Assembly: GCA_030770535.1 (NCBI GenBank)
Contig: JASVEC010000021.1
Location: 134,001-198,000, forward strand
Direction of reading: 5' to 3'
Source of the DNA: Batkoa obscura
Lineage: Eukaryota > Entomophthoromycota > Entomophthoromycetes > Entomophthorales > Batkoaceae
DNA length: 64,000 nt
In this document: positions 11,608 to 22,177 of the stretch, piece after piece
Layout of the letters: the number at the start of each line of letters is the position of its first letter
How positions within the stretch are numbered: position 1 is the stretch's first letter
Position numbers and translations under genes: made by a program
Notes under the pieces: generated by a model
What the model was told of the DNA's origin: nothing
The model's database searches: none
What the model saw: the letters and a program-made list of their open reading frames with translations, nothing else

Positions 11608-12430
11608 GTTTTGTATAGCTTTTCTTTGGGTTTATTTATAAAGCAAAATTTATTTTTTATTTGTTAATCTCAATATTTTATTCATAAGTATATAAGGTAG
11701 TTTAAAAGCTTGGTTCAAATTTTAAATAATTTAATTTTTAGCGAAAAATACAAATTAAGCACTTAGTGCTGCAAATTTTTTACTTTTTTGTTTAATTTGA
11801 AAATAATTTACTGAGACTTTTTATCTAGTTTTATTTAATAGTCTTTAATTCTACATTACATGGGAAATGGACAAAAAAAGTGAATTTATAAAACTTTGCT
11901 TTTGATTTTAATTGAGCTTTTAAACTTATCCATATGTATTCATATTATTCTATATAAATTCATCATTAGTTTAGTTATCTTCCCTTTAAAGCTTTAAATG
12001 AAGACTCAAATATGTAAAGTATATTCCCAAATTAAACTTGATTTAATATATCAAATAAAAGCATAAATTAAAACTTACAAATGAATATGGGAATATATTT
12101 TTGTTTAAGAATTTTACTAACAATTTTTCTGCTCAAATAGCGCCTAAAAAATAGAAAAAGTGATGAAGCTAGAAAATACCTCCATATATTATTTTATTAA
12201 TAGTATTCAAAAGTATATTTCGTTAAACATTTTCATTGATTGTAATAGCAGAAATAATTTCTTTTACAAGTCTTGTCTTGTTCAACATTTAAAGAACAAT
12301 AAATAGAATTTTACTGAATTTATGTTTGTTAAGGATAGAAATCAATAGTGACGTAACAAATTATTTCAAAAGAATATCAATATTAAAAGATAACTATTAA
12401 CTTTTTTTACTAAACAGTTCATCTATTAAA
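11608..12430. other. Spacer between tandem nucleotidase genes
   Basis: AT-rich spacer of about 820 bp containing foldback repeat copy 5. There is no exon or remnant of a third gene copy that I can detect. Confidence 0.5.
12085..12187 (-). repeat. Foldback MITE-like repeat, copy 5 (inverted)
   Basis: AATATGGGAATATATTTTTG, then TTTAAGAATTTTACTAACAA, CAAATAGCGCCTAAAAAATAG and AAAAGTGATGAAGC, with right end TACCTCCATATAT. It sits between the two nucleotidase genes. Confidence 0.85.
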
Positions 12431-13421
12431 ATGAATCCGATTATCAATAATTTAATGATAAACATAAATAATCAAACGAATATCCACTATAAAAATAAAA
12501 CTCATTTAGAAACTAAACTTCAAAGATTAGTGCAAGATGGATACAATAAGTTATACATAATATCCGGTATTTTAACCTTTCTTTATATATGTATATATAT
12601 TAAATATTTATAAGATTTTGATGCCACGTTAACCAAATATTCATTTAACGGTAAAAAAATGCTAAATACTCATAAGGTAATTACACAAACCGATATCGTG
12701 TCGGAAGGTTTTAAAATTAAGGAATTGGAAGTGAATGCAAAATACATTCAATATGTTAAAAATTATACTAAAAATTTTGAGGAAAATGAGGAACATATAG
12801 TTAATTGGTGGAATGCAATTCATAGCTATTATATTGAAGAGGAGCTAACACTTAATAAAATTCAACAAGGATTATCTAAATATGAAATGAACTATAGACA
12901 AGATTCTGATAGATTTTTTAACTTAATAAACAAAAACAAAATACCTTTACTAATATTTTCGGCGGGGCTGACAGGTAAATTTCAAATTTAATAAATTTTA
13001 TTATTACATTATTAACAAAAATAAAACAGATATAATTCAACATTTGTTACTAAATAAAGGCTATTTCAATAATAATATACACATCATTTCCAACACCATG
13101 ATATTTTCTAAAGAGGAACCTTATAGATTAATAGGTTTTAAAGAACCCTTAATACATATATTAAACAAAGGAGATGTATTAATAAATGAATTAGAATTCA
13201 ATCAGCAAATTAAAAATAAACATAATTGTATTTTATTAGGGGATTCTCTTAGTGATTTAAATATGAGTAATAATTTTAATCCCACTACTCTTTTAACTAT
13301 TGGTTTTGTTAATCACAATACCGAAGTTTTATTACCAGAATATATCGAGAAATATGATGTAGTGATAACAGAAGATGGTTCATTGGAATGGGTTAATGAG
13401 CTACTAGAATTAATGAAATAA
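12431..13421 (+). CDS. Pyrimidine 5'-nucleotidase (NT5C3/UMPH-1 family), copy 2
   Basis: Tandem paralog of the preceding gene, in the same direction, about 302 residues. Motif I is SDFDATLTKY, motif II PLLIFSAGLT, and motif IV LLGDSLSDLNM, so all catalytic Asp residues are kept. Both introns (about 12567-12613 and 12976-13030) are phase 1 and interrupt the protein at the same two places as in copy 1, before the motif I Asp and just after SAGL(A/T). That indicates tandem duplication after intron gain. The N-terminus is longer and Asn-rich (NNLMININNQTNIHYKNK). The two proteins have clearly diverged (I would guess about half the residues shared), so the duplication is not recent. Confidence 0.92.
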
Positions 13422-13525
13422 AAGTCAAAGTTCAACAGATATAAAAATTTTGTTTTTTTAATCAAATTATTTTCTACATTTTATTGAAATGAAAAGGTTG
13501 AAATTTATAAAGTATTTAAACAAAT

Positions 13526-13625
13526 ATATGGGGATATTTTTTAGTTTCATCACTTTTTCCATTTTTTAAGCGCTATTTGAGTAGAAAAACTGCTAATAAA
13601 ACTCTTAAAGATATATCCCTATATA
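13526..13625 (+). repeat. Foldback MITE-like repeat, copy 6 (forward)
   Basis: ATATATGGGGATATTTTTTA, TTTCATCACTTTTTCCATTT, AAGCGCTATTTGAGTAG and AATAAAACTCTTAAAG, with right end ATATCCCTATATA. It lies in the 460-bp gap after nucleotidase copy 2. Confidence 0.88.
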
Positions 13626-13883
13626 TTGTTATTATAATTTAATCGAAAATATAAGAATGTAGTAAAATAATCCTATTTTTTGTTGCAAAAAGTGAAAAGT
13701 TGCCGCTTGCAACAGTAAATCCTTTCTTTGATCAAAAATGACCATTATTTGCTAGTAAGATTGCTTTAGTGTTGCAATTTACTATTCTTATAACAAGTGT
13801 TTTGTCAGAATTTGCAAACTTGTTTGCACTTCTATAAATTGATATCCCTTAAAGTATTTAATTTTTCAGCTACTCTTTTAAAT

Positions 13884-15325
13884 AATGGAGTCTAGTTCCA
13901 ATAACGAGGTAGCTAAAAGTAAAACCAAGCATGTAAGTAAAATAAAATAAAACAATTAAATGGTGAATAAGTTCTATCTAACAACCTAAGAAGTTTAGTT
14001 TAAGATGGTTAGATCTACTACCGTTAGAATTATTAATGATAATATTTTCCTATTTAACGCAAAAAGAGATCTATTCCTTAGGAACCGTATGTAAAACGTG
14101 GCGACGCTCTATAATCAGCATACCAATGATATGGAGTTATATAAATTTAAATTTTAGTAATCCTAGCCATAAAAAAAGGTTGTTTTATTCAAATGGAAAA
14201 CATTATGCCGTATATACATTATCATTATTTTTGACGAGAGCTAGAAGTAACTTAAAATCTATATGTTTAAATAGTTGTCCTAAATTAGAATACACCTGGT
14301 TTAAACAATTGAATAGTTTTCATCGGCCAAATCTTAATAATTTTGAAATACTTAATTCAAAAGTTACATTCACTTTTTTTGCACCTTTGATAAGACAATA
14401 TAAAACCAATTTAACAAAAATAACACTTTCTAATTGTGGATTAACAGCAGATATTGTTCAAGAGATATTATTAAGAGTTCAAAATTTAACTCATTTAGAT
14501 ATATCCAAAAATGAGTTAACTAATAATATATTTTATACAACAGATGGTAAATTAATTAAATCAGTAACAACCTTAAAGCATCTCAATGTTGCTGGATTGA
14601 AATTAAAAGGGTTATTTATACATACTATTAGTTGTTTATTCCCAAACCTTAAAGAAATGGATATAAGTAATACAACTGGACTCGAAATAAAAATTATCAA
14701 TGAACTTTGTAAAAAATATAAATTAATAACTAAGATCAATTTATCAAGTATGAAAAATGGACTAACTCGAAATGAACAGCCTTATTTTTATTTTCGATTA
14801 TTAGCATTAACATTTCAAGATTTAACTTGTTTAAATTTAAGTAAAAATTTTTTCATTGATAGTAAAGTGATTTATTGCTTAAAAGAAGTACTTGGTAATT
14901 TGGTAGATATTAATTTAACTCAAACTTTTGTTGACATAACTGGGGTGAAGTTTATTTCCAGTTCATGCTCTAAGTTGAAAATATTATCGATTGCCGCCTG
15001 TCCTTCTATTAATGATGAGGCTCTATTAGCTTTAGTTAATTCAAAATCAAAATGCAAATCAAGTCTAAAACATTTGAATATTTCTAGGTTAACTTTTGGT
15101 GAACAAACTTTACATACTCTTTTAACCAATTTAGAATTAAATTATCTTGATTTAAGTTATTGTCCAAAGGTTTCAAATCATGGGCTAAGTACTTTACTTT
15201 CTAACCCATCATATCCATTAGACTATTTGGATTTACGTAATTGTTCCTTAATTTCTTCAGAGTTTGTTAATTTACTTAGGAAACAATTTAAATCTTCTAC
15301 CATTTTACATTGTTATTCTTATTAA
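13884..15325 (+). CDS. F-box / leucine-rich repeat protein
   Basis: About 461 residues from two exons (13884-13932 and 13991-15325). The spliced N-terminus gives an F-box (WLDLLPLELLMIIFSYL followed by SLGTVCKTWRRSII), the Skp1-binding motif of SCF ubiquitin ligases. The rest is a run of RNI/AMN1-type leucine-rich repeats, for example LTHLDISKNELTNNIFY, LTCLNLSKNFFIDSKVIYCL and LNYLDLSYCPKVSNHGLSTL, up to the C-terminus. Expected role: substrate receptor of an SCF complex; the substrate cannot be inferred. ATG 13884 is the first after the upstream stop and splicing completes the F-box exactly. Confidence 0.88.
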
Positions 15326-15682
15326 GCTACAATAAATTTGTTTATTACTCAAAGCTATTTGAATATTAGCACTAAATTTAATAACATGTGACTATTTTTA
15401 ACTGTTCATTATATTTCATTCACTTGTATTTACTATATCTTTTTCAAGTGTTTTAATTATATACCACTTCATCGATCTTTTTATTGAACTCATTTATTTA
15501 CATTTGTTTTTTAAATCCTATAATTCAGTCCATATCTAATAAAACATCTACATTAATTAAAATAGATCGAAAGTAACCTTAATTAAGCTCAACAATATAA
15601 GTTAATAAATTCCAAATAACACTATTTAATTTGATCGAAATTTAGATAAATTTTATATCTGATTTGATAGGTAAATATTTTG
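15326..15682. other. Convergent spacer, nothing recognised
   Basis: About 360 bp between the 3' ends of the F-box gene and the V-ATPase c gene. It is AT-rich and presumably holds both polyadenylation regions. Confidence 0.45.
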
Positions 15683-16326
15683 TTAAGGATTGCCACAGAT
15701 ACTAACATCTGAAACTTTAGAATTAAGGATAAGAGCAACAATGAGACCATATAAACCTAAGACTTCAGCAAAAATAAGAATCAAGATCATACCTACAAAG
15801 AGCCTTGGTTGTTGTGCAATAGCACGCACACCTGCATCACCAACAATACCAATAGCAAACCCAGCGGCTAATCCAGAAAAACCAACAGATAAACCAGCAG
15901 CAAGAATAATAAAGCCACTAAATATTATTAATAAAAACACATAAATAATTGAAACTTTAACCTACTTATAAAGTGGCATTCTTGCGTACACTAAAAAATT
16001 GATTAGATATTACAAATCATAAAATTTAAATTATGACTCACAAGAACCAGAGGACATAACAGCTACGACTAAACCATAAATAGCAATAATACCAGCCATA
16101 ACAACTGGAACAATGGCTCTGATTACCATATCAGGACGTAAAACACCCATAGCGGATAAACCAACACCTGATTTAGCAGTACCATAAGCGGCACCAAAAC
16201 CTATGTAAAACAAGAATTTAAAATCAGTTTTAAAAAAATAAAATAATAACTTACTAGTAAATATAATAGCTGAAGCTACCCCCATAGTAGCAAAGAATGG
16301 AGCATATACTGGACAATATTCAGACA
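15683..16326 (-). CDS. VMA3: V-ATPase proteolipid subunit c
   Basis: Membrane rotor proteolipid of the vacuolar H+-ATPase, about 170 residues with four transmembrane helices. The first exon (ATG 16326) reads [20 protein letters not shown], the second [20 protein letters not shown] and [21 protein letters not shown] 25-nt exon at 15966-15990 encodes LYARMPLYN, and the last exon reads [20 protein letters not shown] through [20 protein letters not shown]. That last helix holds the essential H+-carrying glutamate (FAEVLGLYG). The tail after NSK is extended ([10 protein letters not shown]) where family members usually stop. The short exon is needed to join SSGS to GFIILAAG in frame, and both flanking introns have GT-AG ends. 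Confidence 0.93.
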
Positions 16327-17464
16327 TTTTTTTAAAAATTAATTCTAAATTGAAATAATGAGTTTTAGTTTGATAGCTAATTAACAAGGATTAATTCCAT
16401 TACCTTTATGTTAAATCCTTAGAAAACGTAAGTTGGGGAACTACAATTTGCATGTTTATTGGATAATATATTGATTGGGTTCTTTTATTGGCCAGTTTTA
16501 GTTGAAGAAACGAATTAAAATTGAGTGGCTAAAATTTATTTTATTGGCTTATATCCAGTCTGTAAGCTTGCCTCCTGCTACTTTTTACATTTGGCTAACT
16601 ATTATTTCATAAATTCGTGGATTTGGATTTTTGCAAAGTGAACAACACTATGATTTGATAAAAAGATAACATCTTCAATATGAAATCAGGACATTAGGTC
16701 ATTAGAGGACAAATATATGTTTGTTTAATCTGAACTTTTTGTTAACATGTTTGCTACACTTAAATAAAAAATTTAACCGCGAAATGAAAAATGAAGAGTA
16801 TTAAATGCATCAGTTCTAAGCTTCTGTTTTACTAAAGTTTTAGAAATATAGCTATTGTATCAAGATTGCCAACTTTGCATAGTTTTTTTGTTTTTATAAG
16901 CCAACCTATAAGCGATTTTAAGCAAATAATAAAATGCTGTATTGTTATAATCCGTTCCATTTTTAACAAAGAAATTTTAAAAAAAATTCTGAAAAACATA
17001 TTTTAGCGTCTAAACATCAATATAGCTCTTGTAGCTTTATTGTGACCTAGTTTGCGTTAATTTTCAGAGCTAATTATCGTTTATTAGCTGTTCATTTAGG
17101 AGTAGAATTTAATAAAGTTAACAAATTGCTAATGCTAATACCAGGCTTTAAAAAACCTAATTAAGTTGCAATAAAAATGTAATATTAAGGATATTGGCTT
17201 TTTTAATCAATTTAATTTAAATTTGATTAAATTTGCAATATTTTTTGATGTCAAATATATATTTTGTTAAGGCTATTTGTTTAGCTTGTAGCCATTCATT
17301 AACCAAAAAGCAAAAATTAGTTAAAAATGTGAAGATTTAAAATTTAGTTTAAAGTTCAAAATTAAATTAAATATTAATTTATAATTTACTATTTACTTTA
17401 AAAGCAGTCATTATTATATAATGGATTTAACTTATATTTATTTTTTTAAATCTTTATGAAATCC

Positions 17465-17898
17465 AGTACTCAGTGATTGGAGTCAATAACAACTATCACT
17501 TGGTTGACTATACTGTAAGTTGAAAGGTCCTAGTTTATGTAACTAAGATAAACTTGAATTATGGAGAATAGTATGTAATAGGCTATAGACTACGTAAGAC
17601 AAATAGAATGGACAATACTAATGCAAAATCTACATAAAATACTATTAAGAAAACTTAGTGACTTTATTAAACGTTCGAGATATCAAGGAATAATTCAATT
17701 AGAAAGCCTTGAGCTACTATACTCTGAAAAATATAAATATCAAAATGAGATGATAATATTCTTTGGGATGGAGCTAGAAATTCTCATAGTAAACTAAAAT
17801 AAAAACATGGGATTAATTGTCTTTGAACTTGAGAGCACAACAACTTAAGTGATCATTACGCTATACTCAATCATCGAGCTGACAAAGCGATATTTCAC
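17465..17898 (+). repeat. ~0.45-kb interspersed repeat, copy A
   Basis: Shares long blocks with copy C: GTAAGTTGAAAGGTC, TAACTAAGATAAACTTGAA, TTATGGAGAATAG and the right end GAGCTGACAAAGCGATATTT. It has no open reading frame. The class is unknown; a solo terminal repeat, a SINE or a 3' end of a LINE are all possible. Confidence 0.7.
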
Positions 17899-17986
17899 AT
17901 CTTAAATATAAGATTTAATATTTATATCTAAAGAAGTTTTTACAATTGTAACAATAACTTTATATTGTTTTTTTATAACTCTTATT

Positions 17987-18094
17987 ATATGGGGATGTTT
18001 TTTTTGAATTCATTACTTTTTTCATCTTTAAGCGCTATTTGGGTGGAAAAGTTGTTAATAAAGCTCTTAAATACAAAAACACATCCCCATATAA
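17987..18094 (+). repeat. Foldback MITE-like repeat, copy 7 (forward)
   Basis: Well preserved termini TATATGGGGATGT and ACATCCCCATATA flank TTCATTACTTTTTTCATC, AAGCGCTATTTGGGTGG and GTTAATAAAGCTCTTAAA. Confidence 0.9.
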
Positions 18095-18182
18095 TTAAAT
18101 TTTTAAGCTGTTGTTTAATTTAGTTGATTATTTTTTGTAAAAAACATCAGTTTTATTTATTATTTAAATACTATCAATAATT

Positions 18183-18255
18183 GGGTTTTTTTATTTTGTA
18201 TTATTTAAGCAAAAAAGCTATTAATAAAACTTTTAGATAAATAAATACATTTTTA
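18183..18255 (+). repeat. Decayed foldback repeat
   Basis: Only the right half resembles the family (ATTATTTAAGCAAAAAAGC, TTAATAAAACTTTTAGAT, AAATACATTTTTAAAT). Weak call. Confidence 0.35.
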
Positions 18256-18578
18256 AATAATTATTTTTAAATAATGTTAAAATAATAATAATAGTAATTT
18301 AACTAATTTTATAAATTACCAGATAATATTTATTATATTTCATGTTTAACAGTGTTTAATGATTTTTTTATAACTAATTTATTAACTATTAAAAAAAATA
18401 ATCATGTTTTTAATAATATTAATAATTTAACTGCCTTATTTCAAGTTTTTTTTTATAATACTATCAACACACTTTTGCTTGATATAAATAACTTTGGTTT
18501 AATTAAAAAATCAATAATAACATTAGCTACAAAACATATAAAAACTTAGTTAAAAAAGTTATTAAAACTATAAAAGTT

Positions 18579-18845
18579 GGGATTTAGTAGTTGGAATTAG
18601 AAACAGCTTTTGCTTAATTAATTAGCTGTAAATTAAAGAGTCTTAGTTTATATAATTAAAGTAGATTTAAATTAATAAAAATAGTACATAATAAGCTACA
18701 GACTATGTAAAACAAATAGAATAGAAGATATTATTATAAAATTTATATGAAGTACTGTTAAAAAAACTTAATAGCTTTATTAAAAGTATAATATTAGAAA
18801 GCAATTCAATAAAAGAGCTTTAAGTTATTATATTAAAACAATTAT
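18579..18845 (+). repeat. ~0.45-kb interspersed repeat, copy B (partial, decayed)
   Basis: Parallels copies A and C (TCTTAGTTTATATAATTAAAG, AAGCTACAGACTATGTAAAA, AACTTAATAGCTTTATTAAA) but is heavily diverged towards A+T, and its right half is missing. Confidence 0.6.
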
Positions 18846-18943
18846 AGTTTAATTAAGTGGCTGTATATAAAAAATATTATAATAATTATCTTTTATTATA
18901 ATTATTAAATATAATTACTAAAATAAAAAACTTTAAACTAATT

Positions 18944-19048
18944 ATAGTGGATGTTTTTTTGGCTTCATTACTTTTTCCATCTTCCAAGCATTATTTGAGT
19001 GGAAAAATTGTTAGTAAAATTGTTAGACACAAAAATACATCCCTTTAT
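18944..19048 (+). repeat. Foldback MITE-like repeat, copy 8 (forward)
   Basis: TATAGTGGATGTTTTTTTGG, TTCATTACTTTTTCCATC, a diverged centre CAAGCATTATTTGAGTGG, then GTTAGTAAAATTGTTAGAC and right end ACATCCCTTTAT. Confidence 0.85.
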
Positions 19049-19248
19049 GTTACATTGATTATTTAAAGTATTTGTAAAAATAACTATAACTTATTATGTT
19101 TTTTGTACATGGTCCCTTAATACAGAATATGAAAAAAGTTTTTAATATAGTAATTTTAAAATTGTTTTTTAATAAGGCTATTTAAATTTTCTATAAGTTT
19201 TTTATATAAACTATATAATTATATTTTTTGTTCTATTAGTATAAAATT

Positions 19249-19697
19249 TGGCATTCAGTGGTTCGGGTTAAAAGCAACTTTTACTTGATTAACTAATTGT
19301 AAGTTGAAAGGTCTTAGTTTATATAACTAAGATAAACTTGAATTATGGAGAATAGCACATAGTATGCTACGGACTATGTAAGATAAATAAAGTAGACAAT
19401 ACTACTGTAAAATCTATATAAAATATTATCATAAAGGTCTAGTGGATTTATTAAAGGTACAGCATCAGGAGACAATTCAATAAAAAAGCCTCGAATTGTT
19501 GTGTTCTAAAATCCCTTTTACACTCCAACAAGTATGGATATCAAAATAAGAAGATAATATTTTTTGTGATATGAGGTTAGAAATTCTCGCAGCAAATCAA
19601 AATAAAGAGCTTTAAATCAATTGTGCCTGAACTCGAGAACATGACAAGTGATTATTATGTTATAATCAACCATGGAGCTGACAAAGCGATATTTTAC
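19249..19697 (+). repeat. ~0.45-kb interspersed repeat, copy C
   Basis: The longest copy. It starts near GGCATTCAGTGGTTCGGGTT, a stretch that weakly resembles a polymerase III B box, and ends GAGCTGACAAAGCGATATTT like copy A. It is in the same orientation as A and B, with spacings of about 1.1 and 0.7 kb. Confidence 0.7.
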
Positions 19698-20809
19698 AAT
19701 ATAAAACTAATATTAAAAACATAGTTTTTTTAATAAGTTCAAATTATATTCTATAATCGTATTTAACTTTTAATTAAATAATCTTAAATTATTATTTCTT
19801 TATTTTATATATTAAATAAATAGTATTTAGCTGCTATAATAATATTTATTTTAAAAATTGTTTATAGAAAATCTGTATTATTTAAGTTTTCATATTGAGA
19901 TATTAAAGTATAAGATTTCTAAATTATATGACATAATTTTTATTATTTTAATATGAGCAATATAGCCAAGTTATAACATATTAATTCAAAATAAATTACA
20001 GTATCTTTAAACTTGTACTAAGCTTTAAAAATATTGTTTTATATTATAGCTTTCTAGTATAAGGTTTATAAAATAATCAGTTCTTTATTATTCATGATTG
20101 GAAAATAAAATTAATTTATAATAAAAATAAAATTGAAAATTTTCATACCCAGAAACGATTCTTTATTAGAAATTTTAAAAAGTAAAACTATTGTTACAGT
20201 CTATAACCTATTTTTTGTATAAGTCAAAAAAGTCATATTACTTTAAATTATCTTATATTTTTATCTACATTTGTTCACTTTTCAAGCATAAATTTTATGT
20301 AAAAACATGCCATATATTAATTTATCAAATGTCCGAAAGTAGGCTTTAGGCTATTTTATAAATCAGAGAATGTGATATAAAAAAGTATTTATCGTACAAG
20401 TCCTTATTTAATAATAGCTAGAAATAAATAACTTTTTAACAATTTTTGATTGTACGTTTATAAAAAGCATGTGTATCCACATCTACAGTCTACAGACAAT
20501 GAGTACCCATTTCTTATTAAAGGACAATATGGCAAAACACATACTACTATTTCATAGATTAAAAATTTGATCCTAATATTAATTAGTTAAATGTAGAATA
20601 GGCTATTTTACATCTCAGGATGACTCTTTGGGTAAAGGTAATTGAACAGAATTGAACCTAGCCAATAAAATTCATTAAAAAAACCATCTACGCAAGCATA
20701 AAAAATTAGGGATAAAATCGAAACAGTTTATCTCTATAATAAATTAATTTATTATATTATTAAAAAAAAACAAATACTGCCTCCTATTTCAACTACTTAC
20801 CATTCATAA

Positions 20810-22129
20810 ATGTCATCTCAAAAAGTTGAAGTACCAAAAGTACAAACCCAACGTAAAGTGCTTATTTTGATTGTTCTTTAATTAACTTTAACTTTTAGAA
20901 AAACCACTACCATTTCATTTCCAGTTTGCTGCTGGTGCCGTGGCTGGAGTTTCTGAAATTTTAGTCATGTATCCTTTGGATGGTAAAAAACTTAATTGAT
21001 ATAATGTATTTATTAAACAATGAAAAGTGGTAAAAACTCGTTTCCAGTTACAAGTTAAAGGAGCGGCGGATAATTATACTTCGATAGCTGATTGCTTTAG
21101 AAAGATAATTAAGAACGAAGGGTAAATTTAATTTAATTTGGTTTTACAGTTAATAATAAGTATATAGTTTCTCTAAACTTTATCGTGGTATTTTACCACC
21201 AATTTTCGTGGAAGCTCCAAAGCGTGCTATTAAGTTTGCTGCCTTTGAGCAATTTTCAGTGTTCTACAGAAATTTATTCAACATTGAAAAGTTGACTCAG
21301 CCACTTTCAATTCTTACTGGTGCTTCCGCTGGTGCTTCAGAAGCTTTTATTGTTGTATCTTTTGATTTAGTTAAAATTCGTTTACAAGATAAAAATAATG
21401 TATGGAAACATAAAATACTGTTATAAGAGCTAACATATAAATAATAGGCTGGAAAATATAACGGAACAGTAGATTGTATTAAAAAGATCCTTAAGGAAGA
21501 AGGTATAAATTTAGATTAAATCATTTTCAGCTGCTATAATATATTAGGACCATTCGCCTTCTTTAAAGGTTTAGAATCTACCATTTATCGCCATGCTTTC
21601 TGGAGTGGTGGGTATTTTGGTGTAATTCATGGTGTTCGTGCAGCCTTACCAGAAGCAGAAGTAAGGTTATTTCATATTTAAGTTTCCATTAACTATTATT
21701 TAGACTAAACAAGGTGAATTGGCACGTAATTTTGTTGCTGGTGCGATTGGTGGGACTTTTGGTACTGCAATCAATACTCCATTTGATGTGGTGAAAACAC
21801 GTATTCAAAATGATACTGCGGTTGTCAGAAAGTATAATTGGGCTTTCCCAGCTTTAGGCACAGTTATAAAAGAGGAAGGGTAATGATATTTTATTAGTAG
21901 TCAAAATTTTAAGTCAATCATTAAATTTATGCAAAACATTTATTGTATCAAAGCTATAATGTCCAATAACCCATTTTGCTAAGTTGTTTATCTAAGACTT
22001 ATATTATATAGATTCACTGCACTCTACAAAGGGTTTGTTCCAAAGGTGTTACGTTTAGGACCAGGGGGTGGTATATTGTTAGTCGTTTTCGATACTGTTT
22101 CTAATTACCTTAGAAAACATTATATGTAA
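20810..22129 (+). CDS. ODC1: Mitochondrial 2-oxodicarboxylate carrier
   Basis: Inner-membrane carrier exchanging 2-oxoadipate and 2-oxoglutarate (lysine metabolism). Several exons give about 300 residues. Three carrier signatures are visible: MYPLDVVKTRFQLQVKG, completed by splicing out about 20980-21029; SFDLVKIRLQDKN; and TPFDVVKTRIQNDTAVV. Subfamily-specific text includes VEAPKRAIKFAAFEQF, YRHAFWSGGYFGVIHGVR and LYKGFVPKVLRLGPGGGILL, which match the ODC/SLC25A21 branch. The matrix-side Arg in RLGPGGG and the RHxxW block are characteristic of that branch. The start MSSQKVEVPKVQTQRK precedes the first intron. The gene is convergent with the ALKBH8-like gene, with only about 50 bp between stops. 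Confidence 0.92.
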
Positions 22130-22177
22130 CTCCAAATATTTTATTAAAATAAAAATATAAACAAAGATGTTTTTCGC

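Larger units (their letters stand above)
16327..20809. other. 4.5-kb gene-free repeat island
   Basis: No supported gene. It contains three direct copies of a ~0.45-kb repeat, foldback repeats at 17987-18094 and 18944-19048, and a degenerate one near 18183-18255. The open frame at 18352-18549 is low-complexity Asn/Leu/Ile sequence and is not called. The first kilobase (16400-17400) and the last (19700-20800) show no repeat or exon that I can define. Confidence 0.6.

Noticed and set aside
18352-18549. Plus-strand frame of 65 residues in the repeat island
   Set aside because: Asn/Leu/Ile low-complexity translation of AT-rich DNA, no family, non-ATG start.
19249-19275. tRNA-like or SINE promoter at the start of repeat copy C
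   Set aside because: Only a weak B-box-like match; no A box at the right distance, and copies A and B do not keep the motif well.
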